From NCBI RefSeq assembly GCF_949628265.1, contig NC_088790.1, positions 25,238,545 to 25,302,544 of the forward strand: 64,000 nucleotides of DNA, written 5' to 3'. The DNA comes from Cloeon dipterum (Eukaryota; Arthropoda; Insecta; Ephemeroptera; Baetidae). The notes beneath the pieces are model-generated. The model saw only the letters and a program-made list of their open reading frames with translations, had not been told where the DNA came from and did not search any database. Below, one piece after another: positions 48,510-60,700 of this stretch; within the stretch, counting starts at the first letter, position 1, and each line of letters opens with the position of its first letter. The translations under genes were made by a program, and so were the position numbers.

Positions 48510-51500
48510 CTAACGTACAAGTTTGGCTTTAGAACCTTGCGGCCTGTGATGAGCAAAAGGTTGGAGCAGCGGTAAGGTCGACAGACCACTCTTGAAGCTG
48601 CAGATGTCATCGATTCGCGTTGGCTGCAACACATTCAATCAATTAATAAATTATTCTCTTTGGTAAAAATGAAGAAATACCTTGCAGACGATCGACAAGG
48701 GTTCGAACTTGTCAATCTCAGCACCAGCAGATCCAGCGCCTTCCTCCGCGGTTGACAACACGTGGACCGCTAGCTTCCGCCTTTTGGCCCCCTCGGCGTG
48801 GATGTGCTCATTGTAAAACTTAATCACGTCGTCCTTGGTGATGGTCTTGAGAAAGTCGACCTCGATATTGTTCCGGTCAAAGCAGTACGTTTGCTCGGTA
48901 ATTTCGTCCCAGAATAGATTCGTCAGTTGAATCATCTTCTTGGGCTTCTCCAGCCGCAGTACAGCCAGGGCTTCTTTGTGCCTTTCAAACTCCTCGTCGC
49001 TCATTTCCTCGAGGTACGACTTCATGTTTAGCAGGAACTCCTCAATTTTGTGGTCCACATAGATCGGATGCTTGCACGACTGCACCAAGATTCTCACGCC
49101 TTGACTCGTCACATTGCGATGAAGGTCCAATTCCACAATGTAGCCGAGCTGCTCCTGTAATTTAAATGCGTAAATTTAATGGAATTATCTGAATTTGTTG
49201 GATCTTATTAATTTATAGTATATTTCCTGAATTGTCTTTTTGGCAAAAATTGGCTAAAAGTTGGGAAGTATAAAAATAAAATAATTTAAGTAGAAAACAC
49301 ATCCACGCCTTGAACTTTAAAATTTTAAGACTTAAATTTTCAAAATTAGAATAACACCTATGGTAAAAAAAGTGTTTCAGAAGTAAAATAACCTATTTAA
49401 TTTTTAGCCAAAAATTGGAATCGAGTTAAAAAAGCAAATAAAATTGCCTTGGTTTTAACCACCCTGCCTAAAACCAGCTGGTCAAAATGGGAACATTGAA
49501 AAGAGAACTGCTTTCTCGTGACATAGAGCTATGGGCATAAGCCAAAACAAGTAAAACAAAATAATGACGAAATATAGCTTGTACTGCAATTCAAAACCTG
49601 CGTTTCTAGTTTTTAGCGTTGTTCTGTTTTTCAGGAGTAAAAAAGTGAGAATTCTCCAGTTGCAAAAGATCTTAAACGCTAAAAAAAATGACTGACTTTG
49701 GTCCTGAGCACGTCGAAGCAGTGTTCGCTGGTGATTTGGACGAACAACTCAAGCAACATGTTGCTCTCTGTTCTTTTCGGCTCGCACTGCAGGTGAACGT
49801 CGACGCAAGAGGTTTTGTGCTTTTCATTTGTTACTTCGTAAACATAGTTGCTCCCTGCCAGAATCATAGTATTGATTATTATAAAAACAATTATACAAAG
49901 AGTGCAAAATTTAACCATCCTCCAGTTTCATGTCTCGACAACGCAGCAAATGCGGCGGCAACAAAGGCAGCACGTTCTTGGGCAATTTGCTCTCGATCAG
50001 TTTGATCAGTTTCTGGGCTGCTGCTTTGTTGGTGTTGCCGTGGATCAGGCACTCGATGTGCATCATGGAGAAGAACTCCTTGATGAAACTCTTAAGGTCA
50101 TCGAAGGACAGATCTGGAAAAAAGGTAATTTATAAAAGCACTAGGAAACGTGAAGTTATTGCGGCGATCAATTTATAGAATTTGGGGTGCGAATCACGTG
50201 AAATGGTCGAAAAGCTATTTTTATCTGTTACGAGGAATTTAAAAGTGACGTAAAATGTGAAAATTATTGCATACCAATGAATTGCCTGGTTCAAATTAAA
50301 ATATTATTGCTTACATTTTGTAGCTTCCAGTAGTTCAGTTTTAAGCCAACTTTTTTCCACCAAACACGCCGCTTGGTAATGCTTTGCGAGCACGTATGGT
50401 TGTTCTGCTGCAAAATTCTTCAGATCCCTTTCATACTAAATCAAGAACAAAAACATAAGTCTAAAAATCTAAGAAAATTCAAGCCTAATTAATACAGATT
50501 CCTTGAAAATCTCATAGCATTTCTCGTCAACATCCAAATTGAACAGCGTGTCGAGCACTTTGGTTAGCAGGATGTATAGCTTGTCGTTAAATCCCTCGAT
50601 TGACACCTGTCAAAAACAGTAAGCATATCTCTAATAAATAATTTCATTAGATTTACTCACCTTCAAGCCATATTCGGAGCTCACAACACCAAACTGGAGA
50701 GAAGCCAGGGAGGCGTCGTACGAATATTCAGTCAGGGCGTCATCAACCAAATACAGGTAAATAGCTGTAAAGTGTACCCTGAGCGGGTCCACGTACGCAA
50801 ACGAACTGACAATTGAAATAAAAATTAGAACAAATTTAAATTTTAGACATGTTGCGTACCTCGTCAGTTCAAAGATCAGGTTTGATTTTGGGAGGAGAAA
50901 CTCGTCATCCTTCTTGTGCCACACCCGTACAAATTTTGTCTCGTGAATGATCGTTAGATACTTTGAGGGAAAAAAATAGTTTAGATCAGGGTTCGACAAT
51001 TATGCAATGCGCAAAAATTCACAACTGTATTTTTACACAAAAATCATCAGGTAAAAACCAACGCAGTTTCGAGTTTTTTCCGAATTCAACCCCCAAAAAG
51101 ATGAATCACATTTCGCGCAAAAAAGTCAAGAATTTAAGAAAATCACGATAAGTGTTAAAATCTTTGGCTTTTGGAAATTCAGCTGTTGTTTTTGGTATTC
51201 CACCACAAGGGGAATTTCGATTATCAATATAAATGCATTGTTTCGGACATAAATTAACAAAATTTAAGAAAGAAAAAAACTCTAATAGATTTTCGCAATG
51301 CAGTGGGTTTTCATGAAAAATTCGGCTTGTGCGAAACCTGGCAAGGATTGTTTAACAGAATTGCTATGACGCGTTAAACGAAACAAAATTATACGAAAAC
51401 ACATTGTCGAATATCCGACTGGTTATTGTAATAAAGAAGGCGTAATGAAGAAGTTGGCATGGAGGAAAATGTCCGGAATTTCAGTAGAGCACAAATAATT

Positions 51501-54500
51501 CTAATACAATTTACTTCAGTGATGAATATTGCAAAAAAATAATATTCTGTAAAGTTCTTTAAAACAAAAGTGGAATTTGAAATCACGTGTCTGACAAAAG
51601 GACAAAAAGAAACTCACTTTATCATCATCTGGCAAAATATCAAAGCTTCTTGGAATGAACTCGTTCTTTTTGGGCAGCTTCAGCTCTTCGATCGGCTTTG
51701 CATTCTTCCACTTTTCAATCAGCTCTGAAGGAATGTCTTCGATTTTGTACTTGGTTCCGTACCATTTCTCAGTCTGGTCAGCAATTGGTTTAAACTCCTT
51801 CGATACAATTCTAATCCTGATTGAAGGAAGGAAAAGTTAAACAAAAGTCGGAGCATTTTCCAATAATTTTCAACCTGCAGTTATCTGGAGTGAGCTTTTC
51901 CATCACTTGATTTATAAGCTCAGGTTTCCACTCAGATAATAATTTTTCTGCAGTCAGCACATCGTCTATCGGGTATTTCTAGAAAATGGCAAAATTCCCT
52001 TTTCTTAAATGTTTAAAAAGCCGCCAACAACTGGCACCACTGTACAATAACAAGAAAAGTTTAAATACAAAAATATAATGTCTTGATTGCTACTTCTACC
52101 AATTTTTGTTTTTATTATGAAAATCGAATTATTTTTACGCCAAAGTGCAGATTAGCAGAATTTAATATGAAATTTTGTAGTGAAAATACTCTTAATTTTT
52201 AATTAACTGTTGAACTATATCTAATAACAGCTCTGAAAAAGTGTTTAATAATTTATTGTGATTTGACATGAAATTCCAAATGTCAACTTACGAGCAGGTA
52301 ATCAACCAGGTCGACAACATATTCCCTGGGCGATTCTTTGTCTTTGAACCGGAAACTGATTTTATCAATTTCCATAATTTCATTGAAAATCCATTCCTTT
52401 GGATCTTCTTGCCGAAGCAGATTGATATACTAAAAGTTGAAGCGTGATTGATTGATTTTCCACAGAGTTTTGCACTGGAAGAGTACCTGGAAGATGAGAT
52501 CAACGATGTTGTCAACGTTATCGAGACCCTTTTCAGTCAGATCAACGTTCACAACGAAAAGTGCAATGCCCCTTGCCACTGAGCTGCATCCGGCATTCAG
52601 ATGACTTGACCAGCCACGCTTTTTCAGAGCAGAGAGCAAGCTGCCGCTGCTTTCGTGACCAATCATGCGGATTAAGTATCTATTTGGCTGAAATCGCAGA
52701 AAACGAATAGTTAATAATTAATTAACAATTAGGACTTAACAAGCACTGTGAAGAAAAATTTGTTTCATTTCTAAAGTTTTTAGAACTCCCACTTTTTTCC
52801 ACTTTGTTTCCAAAAAAAATTGTTGCTAACACAATAAGTGACAAATAGATGTTTGAAACAGCGGGGGCCAGATGTGCGATAAAATTGCGGTTCACACTAC
52901 GTAAAGCGCACATTTAAAAAGAAGAATAATCATACATTTATATAATTTTTATGTTGATTTTATTTATTTTTTTATTTTTGAGATAAAGGCTCTTAAATAA
53001 ATAAAAGAGTTTTATGTGCACTGTCCCTAAATATGCTTTAGAATATTATGATAGCGTGTGGGTGATAATTCATTCGTATTCAAGTCTAAAAATATAGAAA
53101 GAGTGAAAATTGTGGCATTGATTGCAGCCTCTCTTTAAATTTTTACCACAAGTGAAAGAATACTATAGTTTGTGAAAATGTAGGTTATAAGAAGTATACT
53201 ATCCCAGTTTAATCTAAAAAATAATTTTACCAATTTATAAATCTAATAACTTCCCAACATAGTCAAATTGACCAATTTTAAGCTGCTTAAAATTCTTACA
53301 TCGTAGAATTGATCAACAAATCCCGTCCAATGACCATAACTACAAAATAAATGCTTACATCTGATTTGTAGTGCTGCCTCATGTCAGGAATGGGAAAGGT
53401 GATGACAAGCGTTCGCGAGTCTTTTATTGGCACAGCCAGTATTTTCTTTTTCAGCTGCTCTGGACCAAGAGGATGTCCGGGCCACTCGGGCAAAGTGACG
53501 CGTTTGTTCTCAATTGCACCAAACATCTTCTCAGCTTTCTCTTGCAGTTCGTCTAAAGAGTCTGTAAAATATATAATATATTCAATGAATACAACATGTT
53601 CTGAAATAAATTCAAATCCAGCGCTTCGTTTCATTGAAGAAGCAGAAATTTTTGGGACTCTCCCCCATTAATTCTGGAAAAAACACAATTTTAAACCTTT
53701 AAACATGCACTGATAGAGTCACTTTTAACATATTTTTGGATAATATAGGATTTAATTTTACTTATTAATGATCAAAGTGGATCAAAGAAAATAAAAAAAC
53801 GCCATTTATTCCTATTTGAATAAATTTAAGTAAGGTCACAGTGGTTTTTGATGCAAAAATATCTTCAAGTTAAACTCGCAATGAAATATGATATCGTATT
53901 TAATATTTAAAAACTGAATAAATGGGATTCCTGGTTTTCATATACAAACAATTTATAGAAAAATTACTGAGAAAGAAATTATTGGACAATATCCACATTT
54001 CCACCCTTCTTCCAAACTCTGGTAAAAATTTTTTACTGAAATTAGTTTTATATCGCACCTTTGCCGAGGATCACGAGCGACATGATGTTGGACGAGTAGT
54101 AAGTGCTGTGGAACTTGAGCAGCGCCTCCCTGACATTAATTCCATTTTTCTTGGGATCATCGACCAACGTTTGCAAGTTGCCAGAGGCAAATTTACTGTA
54201 GGGATGGTCCTTGATGCTGGTGCTCCTTTCCAGCTGGTGAAATCGCCATGAGTCAACGGCCAAATTTTTTTCATGCTCCGAATTGACGGCTTGCACTTCT
54301 CGGTCTGTCGCGTCCTCGGTGAAGAGAGGGGCCAAAAAGAACTGAGAAAATCTTTATGCAGGATCATTATTTGTGATTTTTGTTAATTTTAACTCATCTT
54401 TACATGTCTAATGCGCTGGTCAAGTGTTGATGGGTGACGTCAAAGAAGAAGATCGTGTCTTCGGTGGAGGTGTATGCATTTGAAATGCCGCCATGCTCTG

Positions 54501-55290
54501 ACAAGAACTTTTCGTACTCGTTCTCGCGTGGGTACTTTTTCGTTCCAAGGAACAGCATATGCTCCAGAAAGTGAGCCAAGCCATTGAGTTCATTGGGATC
54601 GCTCATGTAACCTGGAATAGACAATCAATTGCATAATAAGAGCACTAAACGTTTTCAAATTATTATAGGTTCTTTAAGACTTGTTCTTTTAAGACTTGAA
54701 AAGTGCAATGGAATTTGGAGCATGTTAAAGTACGCGTTAAACCCGATTTTCAACTCCATATTTTATGAGAAACAAATATCTCCATTTTTTGCTGCTGATA
54801 TTTATCTGATTATCCGGTAAATTCATGGAATTGTTAAATGAACTTAGATTAAATATTTTAAAATAAGTCGAAGTCTTATTTAAAATAAGTCGAGTTTACC
54901 GTCGAAGCGTTCGTTCGGCTTTTTATTGCTTTATACAAATTCCTACCAAATGGAAGGAATTTTGTCACAGCCTCGCATAAAAACGAGAGCCCCCTTGCTT
55001 GGTTATCCCAACAACACACGCAGGTGTAGTAAAAATAAAGTAATGAATTGATTCACCATTAAATGAGAAAAATGGCTTTCTCATATCTGGAACTACTCAC
55101 TTCAATATATATAAAATGGTGATTATCACTATAAAATATACTTACCAACGTTAACGGAGAGCGCAGCTGCTGCCTTTTCAGTGTTTGGGTCGCTGATAAG
55201 TAATACCCGTAGCTCATTGTCCAAAATTAGGCCTCGGTAATCTCTTTTGTCCTCTGGACTTTTCGTGATTTTTTCGAATATCTGGATCAT
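48510..55290 (-). CDS. Ide: IDE-like peptidase copy E, zinc site intact
   Basis: Coding exons: 55146-55290, 54404-54611, 54059-54351, 53359-53561, 52487-52687, 52292-52429, 51875-51978, 51618-51816, 50860-50960, 50661-50805, 50496-50606, 50315-50435, 49916-50113, 49697-49854, 48681-49154, 48510-48623. They sum to 2913 nt, or 970 residues. [10 protein letters not shown] and NSEHEKN give a canonical HxxEH-x76-E zinc site. This copy has the most conventional active-site text in the window. All introns are GT-AG. The C-terminus is SKAKLVR. It is the duplicate sister of C. A conserved Arg-rich frame continues upstream through a possible 93-bp intron (55319-55411), as in C. Confidence 0.93.
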
Positions 55291-55318
55291 CGTGGAAACT
55301 TTCGCTGTGGAGAGCGGT

Positions 55319-55470
55319 CTAGAAGAGAGAACTATTTTACGCTGCAAGCTCTTTAAATACGCCAACAAGAGCGCGTGGAAGTCTAAAAATTCGAAAAATT
55401 CATTTTGTTACCTGCTCAGCAATTTCACAACCCTGACAGGAAAATTCCTGATTTTGAGATCGAGAAGGAA
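55319..55470 (-). other. Candidate upstream intron and Arg-rich 5' exon of copy E
   Basis: Same arrangement as at copy C: acceptor TCTTCTAG with exon edge 55318, and donor CAG|GTAAC with exon edge 55412. In frame upstream it reads KIRNFPVRVVKLLSR, joining [10 protein letters not shown]. Both splice signals are intact only in C and E. It would act as an organelle-targeting or 5'UTR exon; no ATG is seen. Confidence 0.4.
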
Positions 55471-55794
55471 ACAAATATGCGAAGGTTAAATTTGTAATTT
55501 TCTCCTCTTCACGTCAGTTCTTTGAAGCAGAATATCTGGTCATTAGATAATCTGACGGGAGAAATCAATGCTCTGCATCGGTTCCATCCGGTTTATCCAT
55601 GCCGATTTTGATAATGAAAAAATACATTTCCTGCATGGGGTTCTATATATACAACATGATATTTATATAGTCTTCTTCACCCAAATTTTCTCAAGTTATC
55701 CCTATTTTGCTAAAAATTTTTGAAAACGTGTGGCTCAAATTGAATAAACAAAAATATCAAATTTCGTGATTTTTTTCGATGGACACTGTCGGGT

Positions 55795-56340
55795 CGCTGT
55801 GGAGAGCGGTTTAGAAGAGAGAATTATTTTACACTGCAAGCTCCTTCAATACACCAATGAGACCGTGCGGTCTTGAAGAGAAAAAATTACTCTGCATCTG
55901 CAAGCTCTTTACATATTCACCAACAAGAGCGCGTGGAAGTCTAAAAATTCGAAAAATTCATTTTGTTACCTGCGCAGCAATTTCACAGCCCTGACAGGAA
56001 AATCCTAATTTTGTGAGTGAAATGGATCGAAAGGAAACAAATATGCGAAGGTTGAATTTTTAATTTTCTCCTCTTCACGTCAGTTCTAGAATATCTGGTC
56101 ATTAGCTAATCTGACCGGAGAAATCAATGCTCTGCATCGGTTCCATCCGGTTTATCCATGCTGATTTTGATAATGAAAAAAATAGATTTCCTGCATGGCG
56201 TTCGATATGGGGTTTTCTATTTATTCAACATATTTATAGTCTTCTTCACCCAAATTTTCTCAAGTTATCCCTATTTTGCTAAAAATTTGAAAACGTGTGG
56301 CTCAAATTGAATAAACAAAAATATCAAACTGGGAAATGCT
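55795..56340 (-). pseudogene. Duplicated 5' remnant of an IDE gene
   Basis: About 55795-56060 repeats the exon 1/5' flank of copy E in two partial blocks: the gagcggttt-agaagagag and gcaagctc motifs occur twice. 56080-56340 then repeats the flank block at 55520-55780. The C-D spacer has this block once. The coding part with the ATG and zinc exons is missing, and the acceptor AG is changed to AA, so it cannot head a gene. Confidence 0.7.
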
Positions 56341-56489
56341 TTTCTTACATATACCTTCTCCGGTGCTGTGTCAACAGGAATAGATCTACGCATGACGGAT
56401 AATTTGACCTGATTATTGACACGAGGAGATTGGTTGGGTATACGAAAATTTATGGCTGAGGAGAAAAATAAAGTGAATATTTGTCCGGA

Positions 56490-57130
56490 ATATTGGTCTA
56501 TTATCTCGGGTGCAGAAAGGAGAGCAAAGGGCGTAGCTTGCTGGGCAAACCGAAGCTATGCAGCATGCGTGATTTGGCAGTATGGGACGAATGTCTAGTG
56601 TTTCAAAAGAGTCCTCGGTGCGGGGGCAAGTGGCCCTTCAGTTAGCTGGGTCCATGTGCGGCTTGGTGCGCCCATGTTTTCCGTTCGCGATATTATTGGG
56701 ACCAGGGTTTCAGAATTCGTGCTAGTACATTGCGCGCCCTTCGAAGTCCTCGGAAAGGGATAAAAATAAAAAATATTTTACTGTTTGCAATGGTCGTGGT
56801 CACCTTTGCCAAATGCAGAAGGAAAAAAAGCGTGATTGGCGAAATCTGTTCTTGCTGGTTATTTTTTTTTGCTCTTTTTATCCCTGTCCGAGGACCGGAG
56901 GACCGGGAAGGGCGCGCACTGCACTAGCACGAATGCTGAAACCTGGGTCCCAATAACACCGCGAACGGATAACATGGGCGCATCAGGCCGCACAGGGACC
57001 CAGCCCACTCAAGGGCCACTTGCCTCTGCACCGAGGACTGCATTGAAACGCTAAACATTTGTCCCGTGAAGCCAAATCACATAAATATGCTGGAAAGGTG
57101 CAAAGCAGCAAGTAGCGAGTCACCTCCCAG
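56490..57130. mobile_element. Foldback (long inverted repeat) element
   Basis: The left arm (about 56560-56760) and right arm (about 56875-57070) are reverse complements with scattered differences: gatttggcagtatgggacga pairs with tcccgtgaagccaaatc, and gagtcctcggtgc pairs with gcaccgaggac. The spacer is about 110 bp. The outer limits are uncertain. Single-arm or diverged relatives lie at 9792-9843, 18985-19190, 37880-38170 and in 42340-43032. There is no transposase. Confidence 0.75.
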
Positions 57131-57739
57131 CCCGTTGAGCTATTTGAGCAATTCGAGTCACTAAACTAACCACTTTTTGCCATTTCTGACATTGGGTAGC
57201 TAGTATTAGATCTCCGAACTGTTCAAATACCTCTCATTGCTTTGACACTCCTGAGAGTGCCTTAACAATGCGAGCCAACGGGCTTGGTTAATTTGAAGTT
57301 TATAATTTTAAAAATATAAACACATTACATTGGGTCAAAATAAATCAGTGTTTAATTTTCTCTCGTTAATACCTTTAAGCATTTCACGTCTATAAATCGG
57401 TCCCTTGACATTGAAGGTAGCTATTTGTTCGGGAATTTCAATTTTGTTATTTGCAGACTGCTTCGAGTCAAATACGCGAAATATATTTGATTTTTTTACT
57501 GAATTTCCCTTTTTTAATGGATCTCTGATATTTCAACCATAAAATTTATAACTCACTCTAGATAATTTAATTGTTCGTTGTTTGTGTTGACAAATAGTTC
57601 TGGGGCTGATACAAAGGTAAATCAGTTTTATTTCTTTCGATCATTGCAGGTTTGCTTTAAGCCACCATTGTACGAGTGTGTAATTATTTTAATTAAATAG
57701 ATAGAAAATGCTATACGGAAATGAATGGTATTTTTTATT
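57131..57739. other. 3' flank of copy F
   Basis: Non-coding. It matches 38170-38640, which precedes the truncated IDE fragment. A minus-strand AATAAA lies at 57734-57739, about 50 bp past the stop of F. No gene was found. Confidence 0.55.
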
Positions 57740-57786
57740 TTTTTCTCGGCAATAAATGCAAAAAGGTTAAACACGTGGAACGTATT

Positions 57787-60700
57787 TTATATGACCGACG
57801 TTGCTAATATAAAAAGTTTGGCTTTAGAACCTCGCGGCCTGTGATGAGCATAAGGTTGGAGCAGCGGGAAGCTCGACAGACCACTCTTGAAGCTGCAGAT
57901 GTCGTCGATTCGCGTTGGCTGCAACACATTCAATCAATTACTAAATTATTTTCTTTGGTAAAAATGAAGAAATACCTTGCTGACGACCGACAACGGCTCA
58001 AACTCGTCAATCTCAGCGCCAGCATTTCCAGCGCCTCCCTTCGCGGTTGACAACACGTGGACCGCTAGCTTCCGCCTTTTGGCCCCCTCGGGGTGGATGT
58101 GCTCATTGTAAAACTTAATCACGTCGTCCTTGGTGATGGTCTTGAGAAAGTCGACCTCGATATTGTTCCGGTCAAAGCAGTACGTTTGCTTGGTAATTTC
58201 GTCCCAGAATATTTTCGTCAGTTGTTTCATCTTCTTGGGCTTCTCCAGCCGCAGTACAGCCAGGGCTTCTTTGTGCTTTTCAAACTCCTCGTCACTCATT
58301 TCCTCGAGGTACGACTTCATGTTTAGCAGGAACTCCTCAATTTTGTGGTCCACATAGATCGGATGCTTGCACGACTGCACCAAGATTCTCACACCTTGAC
58401 TCGTCACATTGCGATCAAGGGTCAATTCCCCAATGTAGCCGAGCTGCTCCTGTAATTTAAATCCGTATTTTTAATAAAATTGTTTGATTCAATTTTTTAG
58501 ATCTTATTAATTTATAGTATATTTCCTGAATTGTCTCTTTGGCAAAAATTGGCTAAAACATGGGAAGTAAAAAAATAAAATAATTCCACACCTTGAATTT
58601 TAAAATTTTAAGACTTCAATTTTCAAAATTAGAATATCACCTATGGTAAAAAAGAGAGTGTTTCAGAAATAAAATACCCTATTTATTTTTTAGCCAAAAA
58701 TTGGAATCGAGTTAAAAAAGCAAATAAAATTGCCTTGGTTTTAACCACCCTGCCTAAAACCAGCTGGTCAAAATGGGAACATTGCAAAGAGAACTGCTTT
58801 CTCGTGACATAGAGAAACCGAGTAAGCCAAAACAAGTATAAGAATAATGACGAAATATAGCTTGTGCTGCAATTCAAAACCTGCGTTTGTAGTTTTTAAC
58901 GTTGTTCTGTTTTTCAGGAGTAAAAAGGTGAGAATTATCCAGTTGCAAAAGATCTTAAAGGCCCACTTTGACGAAAATTTTGAGCACACAAATCGATTCC
59001 TGAGGGTCGAATTAGGTAAATTTGATATTTTTCCGACCAAAAAGTTCAGCGTGACGTGTGCGTAGCACTCGCGGAACTTTTTTTTCCGCCAAATAATATG
59101 AACCTTTTGTGCGCGAACTACGCATGCGTCAGATCTGGTGGGGCGGCCGGCCAGCCGACGCACATTATTTTCTCTCGCCGCTCATCTGCTGACAAGATGC
59201 GAAGCACATATTTATTTCCCCCTCTCCATCTGCGTCCGCTGGCTGGCTGCCCCACCAGATCTGACGCATGCGTAGTTCGCGCACAAAAGGTTCATATTAT
59301 TTGGCGGCAAAAAAAGTTCCGCGAGTGCTACGCACACGTCACGCTGAACTTTTTGGTCGGTAAAATATCAAATTTACCTAATTCGATCCTCAGGAATCGA
59401 TTCGTGTGCTCAAAATTTTCGTCAAAGTGGGCCTTTAAACGCTAAAAAAAATTGACTGACTTTGGTCCTGAGCACGTCGAAGCAGTGTTCGCTGGTGATT
59501 TGGACGAACAACTCAAGCAGCATGTTGCTCTCTGTTCTTTTCGGCTCGCACTGCAGGTGAACGTCGACGCAAGAGGTTTTGTGCTTTTCATTTGTTACTT
59601 CGTAAACACAGTTGCTCCCTGCCAAAAATCATAAACGTTATTATAAAAATATTCAAACAAAGAGAGCAGAATTTTACCATCCTCCAGTTTCATGTTTCGA
59701 CAACGCAGCAAATGCGGCGGCAACAAAGGATTCACATTCTTGGGAAATTTGCTCTCGATCACTTTGATCAGTTTCTGGGCTGCTGCTTTGTTCGCGTTGC
59801 CGTGTATCAGGCACTCGATGTGCATCTTGGAGAAGAACTCCTTGATGAAACTCTTAAGGTCATCGAATGACAGATCTGGAAAAAAGTAATTTTATAAAAG
59901 CACTGGGAAACGTGAAGATATTGAGGCGATCAATTTTAGAGAAATTTGGGTGCGAATCACGTGAAATGGTCGAAAATTTATTTTTATCTGTTACGAGGAA
60001 TTTAAAAGTGACGTAAAATGTGAAAATTATTGCATACCAATGAATTGCCTGGTTCAAATTAAAATATAATTGCTTACATTTTGTAGCTTCCAGTAGTTCA
60101 GTTTTAAGCCAACTTTTTTCCACCAAACACGCCTCTTGGTAATGCTTTGCGAGCACGTATGGTTCTTCTGCTGCATAATTCTGTAGATTCCTTTCATACT
60201 AAATCAAGAACAAAAACAAAAGTCTAAAAAATCTAAGTAAATTCAAGCCTAAAATAAATACAGATTCCTTGAAAATCTTATAGCGTTTCTCGTCGACCTC
60301 CAAATTGATCAGCGTGTCGAGCACTTTGGTTAGCAGGATGTGTTGCTTGTCGTGCAATCCCTTGATTTTCACCTGTCAAAAACGGTTAAGCTTTTATCTA
60401 ATAAATAATTTCATTAGATTTACTCACCTTCAAGCCATATTCGGAGATCAGAACACTAAACTTGAGAGAAGCCAAGGAGGCGTCGTACGAATATTCAGTC
60501 AGGGCGTCATTAACCAGATCCACATAAATATGCAAAAAATTTACGCTGAGCGGGTCCAAGAACGCAAACGGACTGACAATTGAAATAAAAATTAGAACAA
60601 ATTTAAATATTAGACATGTTGAATACCTCGTCAGTTCAAAGATCAGGTTTGATTTTGGGAGAAGAAACTCGTCATCCTTCTTGTGCCACACCCGAACAAA

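Larger units (their letters stand above)
39078..58031. repeat. Right unit of the approximately 18-kb tandem duplication (D + E + 3' part of F)
   Basis: This unit is collinear with 20900-38908. Relative to the left unit it carries its own insertions: about 0.7 kb in D near 42.3-43.0 kb, a local duplication near 55.8-56.1 kb, and the second arm of the foldback repeat near 56.85-57.1 kb. It lacks the 131-bp element found in B. Confidence 0.8.

Noticed and set aside
58768-59445. 130-residue frames on both strands near 59 kb
   Set aside because: Both lie in the palindromic TTAA element and mirror each other, so they are by-products of the inverted repeat.
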